Assembly (NCBI GenBank): GCA_002471185.1
Contig: DKPL01000017.1
Span: 4,392-50,317, forward strand
Length of the DNA: 45,926 nucleotides
Origin: Bacteroides sp. UBA7335
GTDB taxonomy: Bacteria; Bacteroidota; Bacteroidia; Bacteroidales; Bacteroidaceae
Direction of reading: 5' to 3'
Below the pieces are notes generated by a model. That model saw only the letters and a program-made list of their open reading frames with translations. It did no database searches and had not been told where the DNA came from. Position numbers and translations under genes: made by a program. Positions 17,521-26,124 of this stretch are shown piece after piece (positions within the stretch are counted from its first letter, which is position 1; every line of letters starts with the position of its first letter).

Positions 17521-18291
17521 ATGGCACATATTCAGACGAAAACAGTTCTTTTTACATTTTTTGCAGCTATTGCAATTGCATTAACTTCATGCCGTCCATA
17601 TCACATTACTCAGGTCGATGGTGGAGTTATCACAGTAGATTCTACATTGGATCTAAAACCAGACAGCGCAGCTATAGCACTATTGGCTCCCTATAAAGCA
17701 GCTATCGACAGTATGATGTATCGCAAAATCGGAGTTAGCGAAATGACCATGGGCAGAGGCACTCCCGAAAGTTTGTTATCTAACTTAGTAGCAGATGTAT
17801 TACGCGAATCTGCAAAGATGGTTATCGATAAACCAGCAAATATCGGTTTGGTCAATATGGGGGGACTTCGCAACGACCTACCCAAAGGCGACATTACCTG
17901 TGGAAATATTTACGAAATTCTTCCTTTTGACAATTCATTATGCGTGCTAACCCTTGATGGAACAACACTGAACGAACTACTTACAGCAGTCGCATCAAAA
18001 GGTGGTGATGGCATCAGTGGTGCTAAACTTGTTATTAACCAAAGTGGCAAACTATTGAGTGCAACAGTAGATGGTGAACCAATTGATACCCAAAAGTTAT
18101 ACACAGTAGCAACGATCGATTATCTTGCCGATGGCAATGATGGAATGCTACCACTAACCAGGGCCATTAAAAGAAGTTGCCCTCCGGGAGCTACTTTACG
18201 TAGTTTATTTATGAACTATGTAGAGAAAGCAACCGCTGAAGGAAAGCAAATCACTTCGAAAATTGAAGGACGAATTAAAGTAAACAATTAG
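17521..18291 (+). CDS. 5'-nucleotidase C-terminal domain lipoprotein
   Basis: 256 residues. The lipoprotein signal ends ALTSC with the Cys at about residue 24, and the mature protein is a stand-alone substrate-binding domain of the UshA/5'-nucleotidase family. The characteristic core is NMGGLRNDLPKGDITCGNIY and the following LPFDNSL, with a late DYLADGNDG loop that in UshA-type enzymes stacks the nucleobase. It has no metal site of its own. The metallophosphatase domain is encoded by the next gene, 12 bases on, so the two chains probably act together on nucleotides at the cell surface or in the periplasm. It is the first gene of the long plus-strand cluster. Confidence 0.9.
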   Translation: MAHIQTKTVLFTFFAAIAIALTSCRPYHITQVDGGVITVDSTLDLKPDSAAIALLAPYKAAIDSMMYRKIGVSEMTMGRGTPESLLSNLVADVLRESAKMVIDKPANIGLVNMGGLRNDLPKGDITCGNIYEILPFDNSLCVLTLDGTTLNELLTAVASKGGDGISGAKLVINQSGKLLSATVDGEPIDTQKLYTVATIDYLADGNDGMLPLTRAIKRSCPPGATLRSLFMNYVEKATAEGKQITSKIEGRIKVNN

Positions 18292-18303
18292 TCATACCAA
18301 ATC

Positions 18304-19152
18304 ATGAAAGCGATGAGAACAACTAAAATAGTACCTATTTTTCTACTCTTTATAATAACATCATTCACGCTATCGTTTGCTCAACAAGCCAAAACCATCA
18401 AGTTACTGAGCACGAGTGACACGCATAGCCGCATCGAACCAATTGACCCGCTTTCGGCAGATCGTTATGCCAACATGGGTGGGTTTGTACGCCGAGTAAC
18501 CCTTATCAACGAGCTTCGCAAAGAAAACCCCAATTTATTGCTTTTCGACTGTGGTGATTTCTCACAAGGTACTCCTTATTACAATTTATTTCAAGGTGAG
18601 GTTGAGGTAAAAATGATGAACCTCATGCACTACGATGCGGTATTAATTGGTAATCATGAGTTCGACTTTGGAATGGATGTGTTAGCTCACCTATTTAGCA
18701 TAGCCGATTTCCCGGTTATTTGTTCGAACTACAATGTTAGCAATACAGTACTTAGTCCGTATGTGAAGCCTTATATTATTATTGAGAGAGAAGGTTTGAA
18801 ACTTGGAGTAATTGGTGTAGCACCTCAACTCGAAGGTTTGGTACAAGCCGATAAGTATCAAGGGGTAGTTTACGAGAACCCCATCACTGTAGCTAATCAA
18901 CTTGCAGCAAAGCTAAAAAACGAAGAAAAATGCGATGCTGTTATTTGTTTATCTCACCTTGGAGTTAAAGATGATGAGGTTTTTATCAAACAAAGTAGTA
19001 ATATCGATGCAGTGTTAGGAGGCCATTCACACACATTCATGGATAAGCCAGTTTTCTATATTAACGCTAGTGATGAAAAGGTTCCGCTACTGCACACTGG
19101 GAAAAATGGAGTATTTGTAGGCGAGATGAACCTCACCTTCGAAAAGAGATAA
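18304..19152 (+). CDS. metallophosphatase (5'-nucleotidase N-terminal domain) protein
   Basis: 282 residues with a signal peptide (about 1-28). All metallophosphatase metal-binding motifs are present in order: STSDTHSRIEP, DCGDFSQG, GNHEFDFG, CLSHLG and GGHSHTF. The protein stops where the C-terminal nucleotidase domain would start, and that domain is the separate gene just upstream. The pair therefore looks like one 5'-nucleotidase split into two genes in reversed order. The start may be the second Met (18313). Likely activity is dephosphorylation of nucleoside or UDP-sugar phosphates in the periplasm. Confidence 0.9.
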   Translation: MKAMRTTKIVPIFLLFIITSFTLSFAQQAKTIKLLSTSDTHSRIEPIDPLSADRYANMGGFVRRVTLINELRKENPNLLLFDCGDFSQGTPYYNLFQGEVEVKMMNLMHYDAVLIGNHEFDFGMDVLAHLFSIADFPVICSNYNVSNTVLSPYVKPYIIIEREGLKLGVIGVAPQLEGLVQADKYQGVVYENPITVANQLAAKLKNEEKCDAVICLSHLGVKDDEVFIKQSSNIDAVLGGHSHTFMDKPVFYINASDEKVPLLHTGKNGVFVGEMNLTFEKR

Positions 19153-19188
19153 ACCGATAGTTAGGATAAGCATTCGCACGCCTTTTAC

Positions 19189-22100
19189 ATGAAAAAATAT
19201 ATTATTGTCACAGTTCTTCTCCTGATGCAGTCGGGGATTATAAATCACGCTGAGCAGCATAGGATACAGTCGGCCAACTACAATCTTACGAATGAGTCTC
19301 AACCTATTATTCTGAAAAAAGTGAGTCAATCATCGGCTTGCATACAGTGGGTAGACTCAGTGATGGACAAACTGAATTTAAGAGAGAAGATCGGACAATT
19401 GTTTATTTATACGATAGCACCTCTTGATACAAAACATAACCTCACACTACTAAACGATGCTGTAAAAGTGTATAAAGTAGGTGGTTTATTGTTTTCGGGA
19501 GGACAGATGCAGACTCAAGCTTCATTGACCAATCGTGCGCAACAGATGGCTAAAGTACCGTTACTCATCACTTTTGATGGTGAATGGGGATTGGCTATGC
19601 GCTTAAAAGGTACACCATCTTTTCCACGCAACATGGTTCTAGGTTGCATTACCAACGACTCACTTATCTATCAATATGGCGCCGAAATGGCTAGACAGTG
19701 CAGAGAGATTGGAGTACAAGTAAACTTTGCACCGGTGGCAGATGTCAATATCAACCCCAATAACCCTGTTATCAACACTCGCTCTTTTGGCGAAGATCCG
19801 ACTCGAGTGGCTCAAAAAGTGATAGCCTATGGTAAAGGATTGGAAAGCGGCAATGTACTTTCGGTTTCTAAACACTTCCCTGGACATGGAGATACCGACA
19901 CTGACTCTCATCATGCTCTTCCGATACTCCCATTTGATAGGCAACGGTTGGATAGTATTGAGCTTTATCCATTCGATAAAGCCATTCGAGCCGGATTGAG
20001 CGGTATGATGGTGGGACATCTTTATGTGCCTAAGCTCGAGAACAAGAATAATCTTCCGGCTTCGCTTTCACGAAGCATTGTTCACCAGCTACTAACCGAG
20101 GAGTTAGGGTTTAGTGGACTGATTTTTACTGATGCCTTGGCCATGAAAGGGGTGTCGAGCAATAAAAATGTATGTTTACAGGCACTTCAAGCAGGCAACG
20201 ACATGGTGCTATCACCACGCAACCTAAAGGATGAAATAGAGGCGGTACTATTGGCTGTGCAACGTGGTGATATGGCCGAAAGTGTGATTGATGCAAAATG
20301 CCGTAAGGTTTTAACTTACAAGTATGCTTTAGGTCTTGAGGTTGAACCTCGCATCAACCTTTCCGGATTAAGTAACCGCATCAACACTCCTCAAGCTACG
20401 GCATTAATCAATGAACTTAGTTTGGCAGCCATTACAGTTGCTAAGAATCAAGACTACTTTCTGCCGCTTGCTTCTGACAGGGATGTGGTTTCTACTGCCT
20501 TACTCGAAGTCGAGGGTAAGACTTCTTTTTCACCCTTGAAACAGCGTATCGCCGAGAACACATTATTAAAATCGTTCAAGCTCACGAAGGGAACTACTCC
20601 GCAGCAACGCAAACTATTGCTCGACTCACTGTCACAATATCCTAATGTATTGATTGCAATTGGCGAAAACAAGCTGGACGACTATCAACCATTTTTTAAA
20701 GAGTTAGCAGTGCAATATCCTAAGTTGCCAGTAGCTTATCTTTGCTTTTCAGCAAGTAAAACGCTCCTTCAAATCGAAAATGCAGTAACAAATGCTCAAT
20801 CGGTTATTTTTGCTCATACAGCTACCAACGAAGTTCAAAAACAAGTTGCTGATATCTTATTTGCTAAGGGCACAGCTACAGGACGGTTATCGGCTACCCT
20901 TGGAAACTTATTTAAAGTAGGAGCGGGAGTTGATATTTCACCAAAGAGTGAAGTTCACTACGAACCCGAGGATTTGGGCATCTCATCAATAACCATTACG
21001 CAAATAGATTCGATTGCCAAAGATGGAGTTGAGAAGGGAGCCTATCCTGGCTGTCAGATTGTAGTACTGAAAGATCAGAACATCGTTTACCAGAAGTCGT
21101 TCGGAACCTTTGCCGGCAAAGGCACAGCAGCTGTCAACGATACTGTGCTTTACGACTTGGCCTCTCTTTCTAAAACAACCGGTACATTATTGGCGGTCAT
21201 GAAGCTTTACGATAAGGGGATGTTTAATCTTTCGGATAAACTATCAGACCACTTATCGTGGCTAAAGGGAACTGACAAAGAGAATATTACCATCCGCGAA
21301 GTCTTACTCCATCAATCGGGACTTCCGGCTAGTATCGGTTTCTACCAGGAGCTGATTGATAAAGACTCTTATAAAGGAAGACTCTACTCGAACAAGCGCG
21401 ATAGTAAGTATAAAGTGCGCATTGGCAATAATCTTTGGGCAAACCCGGACTTCAAGTTTATTGCGGGCATGACCTCTGCTACACCTACCCAAGAGTGCAC
21501 AATACAAGTTAGCGAGAATTTATGGCTGAATAGTGGCTATCGAGAACAGATGAAGAAGATGATTGCCGAAGCTCCAATGAAGTCAAAGCAGTATCGTTAT
21601 AGCGATGTAGGGTTCTTATTGATACAGTATTTGGTAGAACAACTCTCAGGAATGTCCATAGATAGGTATCTGCAAAAGGAGTTCTATCAACCTATGGGAT
21701 TGAATAAGACAACCTATCAACCGCGATTGAAATTCGACAAAAAAGAGATTGTACCCTCGGCAAACGATAAGTTCTTCCGTAAAGATGTATTGCAGGGCTT
21801 TGTACACGACGAAACAGCTGCTTTGCAAGGAGGTATTGCAGGAAATGCCGGTCTCTTCTCGAATGCAGAAGAGGTGGCACGTATCTATCAGATGCTGCTG
21901 AATGGTGGAAAATACAATGGACGAGAGTATCTCAGCGAAGAAACTTGTCGTCTATTTACTACCGAAACCTCTAAGGTTAGTCGTCGGGGACTTGGTTTTG
22001 ATAAACCAGAGCCAAACACCACAAAAACATCTCCATGCTCAGCATCAACTCCACTGGTTACTTTTGGACATACCGGCTTTACGGGAACTTGTGTTTGGGC

Positions 22101-22239
22101 AGATCCCGAAAATAATTTGGTATATGTATTCTTAAGCAATCGTATCTATCCTGATGTACTCAATAGAAAACTAATGCAGCTGGATATACGCCCCAAAATA
22201 CAGGAGGCCATTTACAACGCCATTATCGATGAGAAATAA
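19189..22239 (+). CDS. NagZ-type GH3 hydrolase fused to an AmiE-like serine hydrolase
   Basis: 1016 residues with a signal sequence (1-20). Residues about 55-385 are a GH3 domain with the N-acetylglucosaminidase signature KHFPGHGDTDTDSHH from K228, which supplies the Asp-His dyad (D239, H241) typical of NagZ; the nucleophile is D315 in IFTDALAMKG. A GH3 C-terminal-like segment follows (about 400-580). Residues about 600-1005 form a beta-lactamase-fold serine hydrolase with SLSK (S659-K662), YSD (804-806) and HTG (961-963). In Bacillus these two activities are the separate neighbours nagZ and amiE, which release GlcNAc and the stem peptide from muropeptides. The fusion would do both in the periplasm. 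The peptidase assignment of the second domain is inferred from context. Confidence 0.9.
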   Translation: MKKYIIVTVLLLMQSGIINHAEQHRIQSANYNLTNESQPIILKKVSQSSACIQWVDSVMDKLNLREKIGQLFIYTIAPLDTKHNLTLLNDAVKVYKVGGLLFSGGQMQTQASLTNRAQQMAKVPLLITFDGEWGLAMRLKGTPSFPRNMVLGCITNDSLIYQYGAEMARQCREIGVQVNFAPVADVNINPNNPVINTRSFGEDPTRVAQKVIAYGKGLESGNVLSVSKHFPGHGDTDTDSHHALPILPFDRQRLDSIELYPFDKAIRAGLSGMMVGHLYVPKLENKNNLPASLSRSIVHQLLTEELGFSGLIFTDALAMKGVSSNKNVCLQALQAGNDMVLSPRNLKDEIEAVLLAVQRGDMAESVIDAKCRKVLTYKYALGLEVEPRINLSGLSNRINTPQATALINELSLAAITVAKNQDYFLPLASDRDVVSTALLEVEGKTSFSPLKQRIAENTLLKSFKLTKGTTPQQRKLLLDSLSQYPNVLIAIGENKLDDYQPFFKELAVQYPKLPVAYLCFSASKTLLQIENAVTNAQSVIFAHTATNEVQKQVADILFAKGTATGRLSATLGNLFKVGAGVDISPKSEVHYEPEDLGISSITITQIDSIAKDGVEKGAYPGCQIVVLKDQNIVYQKSFGTFAGKGTAAVNDTVLYDLASLSKTTGTLLAVMKLYDKGMFNLSDKLSDHLSWLKGTDKENITIREVLLHQSGLPASIGFYQELIDKDSYKGRLYSNKRDSKYKVRIGNNLWANPDFKFIAGMTSATPTQECTIQVSENLWLNSGYREQMKKMIAEAPMKSKQYRYSDVGFLLIQYLVEQLSGMSIDRYLQKEFYQPMGLNKTTYQPRLKFDKKEIVPSANDKFFRKDVLQGFVHDETAALQGGIAGNAGLFSNAEEVARIYQMLLNGGKYNGREYLSEETCRLFTTETSKVSRRGLGFDKPEPNTTKTSPCSASTPLVTFGHTGFTGTCVWADPENNLVYVFLSNRIYPDVLNRKLMQLDIRPKIQEAIYNAIIDEK

Positions 22240-22257
22240 ATAAAGAGAACGATAACT

Positions 22258-23706
22258 ATGAGTCCCATTGCCGTAATATGCACCATGTTAGCTTACTTTG
22301 CTATGTTGTTTACCATATCTTATGTGGCAGGTAGAAAAGCAGACAATGCCGGATTCTTTATGGGGAACAGAAAGCAACCTTGGTACGTCGTGGCTTTTGC
22401 GATGATTGGAGCAAGCATATCGGGAGTAACTTATATCTCGGTGCCGGGTATGGTGGCAGCAAGTGGCTTTTCTTATTTGCAGATGGTGTTGGGCTTTGTG
22501 GTGGGACAGTTTATTATTGCTTTTATTCTGGTACCACTATTTTATCGCATGAACCTAGTCTCTATCTACGAATACCTTAACAATCGTTTTGGTTTTTCAT
22601 CGTATCGCACAGGAGCATGGTTTTTCTTTATCTCTAAAATGCTGGGCGCATCAGTGCGTCTATTTCTAGTTTGTCTCACACTCCAGCTATTGGTATTTGA
22701 GCCTTTTCACCTACCGTTTATACTAAATGTAGCTATCACAGTATTCATCGTTTGGCTTTATACAGTGAAGGGGGGAGTTAAGTCGCTCATCTGGACCGAT
22801 ACACTGAAAACGACTTGCCTCATCGTATCGGTTGTGTTGTGCATCTACTACCTCTATAATAATTTGCAGTTAGGATTTACCGAAAGTATTTCGACCATCA
22901 GTAAGAGTCAGTTATCACAAATGTTCTATATTGACGATGTAAACGACAAGCGTTTCTTCTTTAAGCAGTTCTTAGCCGGTGTGTTTACGGTAATTGCCAT
23001 GACAGGGCTCGACCAAGACATGATGCAACGTAACTTGAGTTGCAAAAACTTCAAAGACTCGCAGAAGAATATGATAACGAGTGGCATCCTTCAATTTTTC
23101 ATCATTCTACTATTCTTAATTTTAGGCGTGTTGCTCTACACATTTACCGAGAGATCCGGGATTGAAAATCCGGCAAAGAGCGATCAACTTTTCCCTATGA
23201 TTGCAACGAGCAATTACTTCCCAGCCATTGTTGGGGTATTGTTTATTTTTGGACTGACCGCATCGGCTTATTCGGCAGCTGGTTCGGCTTTGACCTCACT
23301 CACAACTTCGTTTACCATCGATATTCTTCAAGCCAAAGATAAGACCGAGCAACAACTCAAAAAAGTACGAACTCATGTTCATATAGGTATGGCTTTTATA
23401 ATGGCAGTTACTATATTTGTTTTCGATTTACTAAATAGCACCAGTGTAATTGATGCAGTATACATCTTGGCTAGTTACACTTATGGTCCTATTCTTGGTC
23501 TATTTGCTTTTGGGATACTTACCTCATGGCAAGTACGCGACAAATATATCCCATTAATAGCCATCTTATCGCCTGCTCTTTGCTTTGTGTTGCAACGCAA
23601 CTCCGAAAGATGGTTTGGTGGATATCAGTTTAGCTATGAATTATTAATATTGAATGCGCTATTCACCTTTATCGGTTTATGCTTAGTGATAAAACGTAGG
23701 CAGTAG
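22258..23706 (+). CDS. sodium:solute symporter (SSS family)
   Basis: 482 residues and about 13 membrane-spanning segments. The N-terminal part reads SYVAGRKADNAGFFMGNRK, then GASISGVTYISVPGMV, which is the usual SSS pattern around TM1-TM2; later segments (GLTASAYSAAGSALTSL) carry the Na+-site serine and threonine residues. It would import a small solute with Na+. Its position right after the muropeptide hydrolase, by 18 bases, suggests the cargo is an amino sugar such as GlcNAc or a released peptide, but the substrate is inference. No binding-protein partner is encoded. Confidence 0.9.
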   Translation: MSPIAVICTMLAYFAMLFTISYVAGRKADNAGFFMGNRKQPWYVVAFAMIGASISGVTYISVPGMVAASGFSYLQMVLGFVVGQFIIAFILVPLFYRMNLVSIYEYLNNRFGFSSYRTGAWFFFISKMLGASVRLFLVCLTLQLLVFEPFHLPFILNVAITVFIVWLYTVKGGVKSLIWTDTLKTTCLIVSVVLCIYYLYNNLQLGFTESISTISKSQLSQMFYIDDVNDKRFFFKQFLAGVFTVIAMTGLDQDMMQRNLSCKNFKDSQKNMITSGILQFFIILLFLILGVLLYTFTERSGIENPAKSDQLFPMIATSNYFPAIVGVLFIFGLTASAYSAAGSALTSLTTSFTIDILQAKDKTEQQLKKVRTHVHIGMAFIMAVTIFVFDLLNSTSVIDAVYILASYTYGPILGLFAFGILTSWQVRDKYIPLIAILSPALCFVLQRNSERWFGGYQFSYELLILNALFTFIGLCLVIKRRQ

Positions 23707-23731
23707 CGCATTTTCTAAGAAGAACAGACGT

Positions 23732-25189
23732 ATGAAAACACGGATTAATTGCTTTATATCTTATGCCGGGCACGAACAGGCTTCGCAAACCATTCATGAA
23801 CTTCGTAAATGCCAATGGGTTGATCGAATCTTCTTATTAGCAACAACACCTATTGACTGCATTCCTACCGGGTGCGAAGCATTAGTGGTAAGTCACCTTT
23901 TCGCCTCGGAAACCATAAAGAAAATAGCGACCTGCTCTACCAACAGTTACACGCTACTTTATACCAAATATACTACGCTAAAACCGGGAATGTTTGCGCT
24001 TGAACGTATGGTTCAAGTTGCACAAGACTGTCATGCGGGAATGGTTTATGCCGACTATTATCAAGCATCGAATGAACAGCTGAAGCCCAACCCGGTGATT
24101 GACTACCAGAAAGGAAGCCTGCGCGATGATTTCAATTTTGGTTCTCTGCTACTTTTTAATGCTGTCGCACTACGAGAAGCAGCAGAACAAATGATAGACA
24201 ACTACCAATCGGCCGGATTGTATGATTTACGCCTCAAAGTATCGCAAAGCTATGAGCTAGTACACATCAATGAGTACCTCTATTCGGAGATAGAAAATGA
24301 CAACCGTAAAAGTGGCGAGAAGATATTTGACTATGTTGACCCTAAAAATCGCGAAGTACAAATTGAGATGGAGCACGCTTGCACCCATCACTTAAAAGCA
24401 ATAAAGGGGTATCTTGCACCTCAATTCGAACCCATCAACTTTGAGCGCGAGGTTTTCGAATATGAAGCATCAGTCATCATTCCGGTACGCAACCGCATTC
24501 GTACTATTCGCGATGCGATACGCTCGGTATTGATTCAGAAAACAGAGTTTAGGTTTAATCTAATTATCATTGATAACCATTCAACCGATGGTACTAGTGA
24601 AGCTATTGAGGAGTTTAAAGCCGACAGCCGGGTAATACACCTCATCCCCGAACGCAACGATTTGGGCATTGGGGGCTGCTGGAACGTGGGTGTGCATCAC
24701 GAAAAGTGTGGTAAGTTTGCCATACAGTTAGATAGCGACGATATTTATAAAGATGAGCACACATTGGCCATAATGGTAAAAGCCTTCTACGAGCAAAATT
24801 GTGCCATGGTGGTAGGAACTTACAAAATGACCGATTTTAATCTAAACGAGATTCCGCCGGGAATCATCGACCACAAAGAGTGGACTCCTGACAATGGTAG
24901 AAACAATGCACTTCGCATCAATGGTTTGGGTGCTCCACGAGCATTCTATACACCGTTGCTGCGCGAAATCAATCTACCCAACACCAGCTATGGCGAAGAT
25001 TATGCTTTAGGACTTCGATTTTCGCGCTACTACCAAATAGGTAGAGTATACGAAGTTGTTTATCTATGCAGACGGTGGGAGGATAACTCGGATGCATCGC
25101 TAGATATAGTCAGGATGAATGGTCACAATCTCTACAAAGATCGTATCCGAACTTGGGAGTTAGAAGCTAGAATTGCAATGAACAAATAA
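23732..25189 (+). CDS. GT2-family glycosyltransferase with a degenerate N-terminal GT-A-like half
   Basis: 485 residues, no signal peptide. The C-terminal half (about 245-470) is a clear GT-A family 2 domain: SVIIPVRNR, LIIIDNHSTDGTSE, the metal site DSDD in IQLDSDDIY, and GEDYALGLRFS near the acceptor end. The N-terminal half (about 1-215) has a similar rhythm (an FLLATTP strand, LLYTKYTTLKPGM, and YADYYQ in place of DxD) and looks like a second, degenerate GT-A module. A cytoplasmic transferase is unexpected in a cell-wall degradation locus. It is 25 bases after the symporter and ten bases before the DUF4922 gene, with which it probably cooperates. Sugar donor and acceptor are unknown. Confidence 0.85.
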   Translation: MKTRINCFISYAGHEQASQTIHELRKCQWVDRIFLLATTPIDCIPTGCEALVVSHLFASETIKKIATCSTNSYTLLYTKYTTLKPGMFALERMVQVAQDCHAGMVYADYYQASNEQLKPNPVIDYQKGSLRDDFNFGSLLLFNAVALREAAEQMIDNYQSAGLYDLRLKVSQSYELVHINEYLYSEIENDNRKSGEKIFDYVDPKNREVQIEMEHACTHHLKAIKGYLAPQFEPINFEREVFEYEASVIIPVRNRIRTIRDAIRSVLIQKTEFRFNLIIIDNHSTDGTSEAIEEFKADSRVIHLIPERNDLGIGGCWNVGVHHEKCGKFAIQLDSDDIYKDEHTLAIMVKAFYEQNCAMVVGTYKMTDFNLNEIPPGIIDHKEWTPDNGRNNALRINGLGAPRAFYTPLLREINLPNTSYGEDYALGLRFSRYYQIGRVYEVVYLCRRWEDNSDASLDIVRMNGHNLYKDRIRTWELEARIAMNK

Positions 25190-25199
25190 GTCAATCAAG

Positions 25200-26120
25200 A
25201 TGAATAAAGAGGTAGAAAATCTGTTTAACGATCAGCTAAATCAGTGGAAGCTGGTAGGTAGCAACTATGAGGCGCTGAGCAATGTACTAATTAAAGAGTT
25301 TGATATAAACGGACACACCTATCGAGTACAATTTAACCCGGCACGTATTCACTCTTCTACGGCCAAAGTAGATCAGGAGTCACTGCTGGAGCGAAAATGT
25401 TTTTTGTGCGCCAAGAATCGACCTGTCGAACAAAAGGGACTGCCTTTTGGTACACAATACCAAATTCTGGTTAATCCCTATCCTATCTTTAATAAACACT
25501 TCACGATACCTACACTACAACATATCAACCAGCACATCTTGGGCAGACTAGGTTATATGCTTAACTTGTGCGAGTTGATGAATGAGTATGTTGTCTTCTA
25601 TAATGGTCCGCGATGTGGGGCTTCAGCACCCGACCATCATCACTTTCAAGCGGGCAACAAGGGTTTTCTACCTATACAAGAAGAGTGGTCGGAAGAAGAG
25701 GGAGAATTAATTGTGGGTAACACAACAGATGGACTTTGGTTTTTGAATGACACACTGCGCACCATGTTTGTGATAGAAGCAACACACAAAGAGAAGGCCT
25801 TAGAGTTGTTTAATATACTCTACCAAACACTATCTACGACCCCCGAAGAACCCATGATGAATATACTAGCTTGGAGAGATAAGCACAAGTGGATTATTGT
25901 AATTTTTCCACGCCAAAAGCATCGCCCATCTTGTTACTCGGCAACGGGTGAAGCCAATTTACTAGTTAGCCCGGGATCGGTAGATATGGGGGGAGTTATT
26001 ATCACTCCACTCGAAAAGGACTTTGATAAGATAACAGCAAAACACATTGCAGACATCTTAAAAGAGGTGAGTCTTCCACACGAAAGATGCGTAGAACTGA
26101 TAACACAAATAAAAAAGTAA
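25200..26120 (+). CDS. DUF4922 protein, GalT/phosphorylase-like
   Basis: 306 residues, cytoplasmic. Two features link it to the GalT and Ap4A-phosphorylase branch of the HIT superfamily: a CFLC pair (C67, C70), placed as the structural metal cysteines of GalT are, and DHHHFQ (145-150), which reads as HxHxQ (H146, H148, Q150). In GalT the second histidine of that motif forms the nucleotidyl-enzyme intermediate. The flanking NGPRCGAS and the LVNPYPIFNKHF block fit the same fold. The inferred role is transfer or phosphorolysis of a nucleotide-activated sugar. It is 10 bases after the GT2 gene and four bases before SpoIID. The substrate is unknown. Confidence 0.75.
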   Translation: MNKEVENLFNDQLNQWKLVGSNYEALSNVLIKEFDINGHTYRVQFNPARIHSSTAKVDQESLLERKCFLCAKNRPVEQKGLPFGTQYQILVNPYPIFNKHFTIPTLQHINQHILGRLGYMLNLCELMNEYVVFYNGPRCGASAPDHHHFQAGNKGFLPIQEEWSEEEGELIVGNTTDGLWFLNDTLRTMFVIEATHKEKALELFNILYQTLSTTPEEPMMNILAWRDKHKWIIVIFPRQKHRPSCYSATGEANLLVSPGSVDMGGVIITPLEKDFDKITAKHIADILKEVSLPHERCVELITQIKK

Positions 26121-26124
26121 AGAC

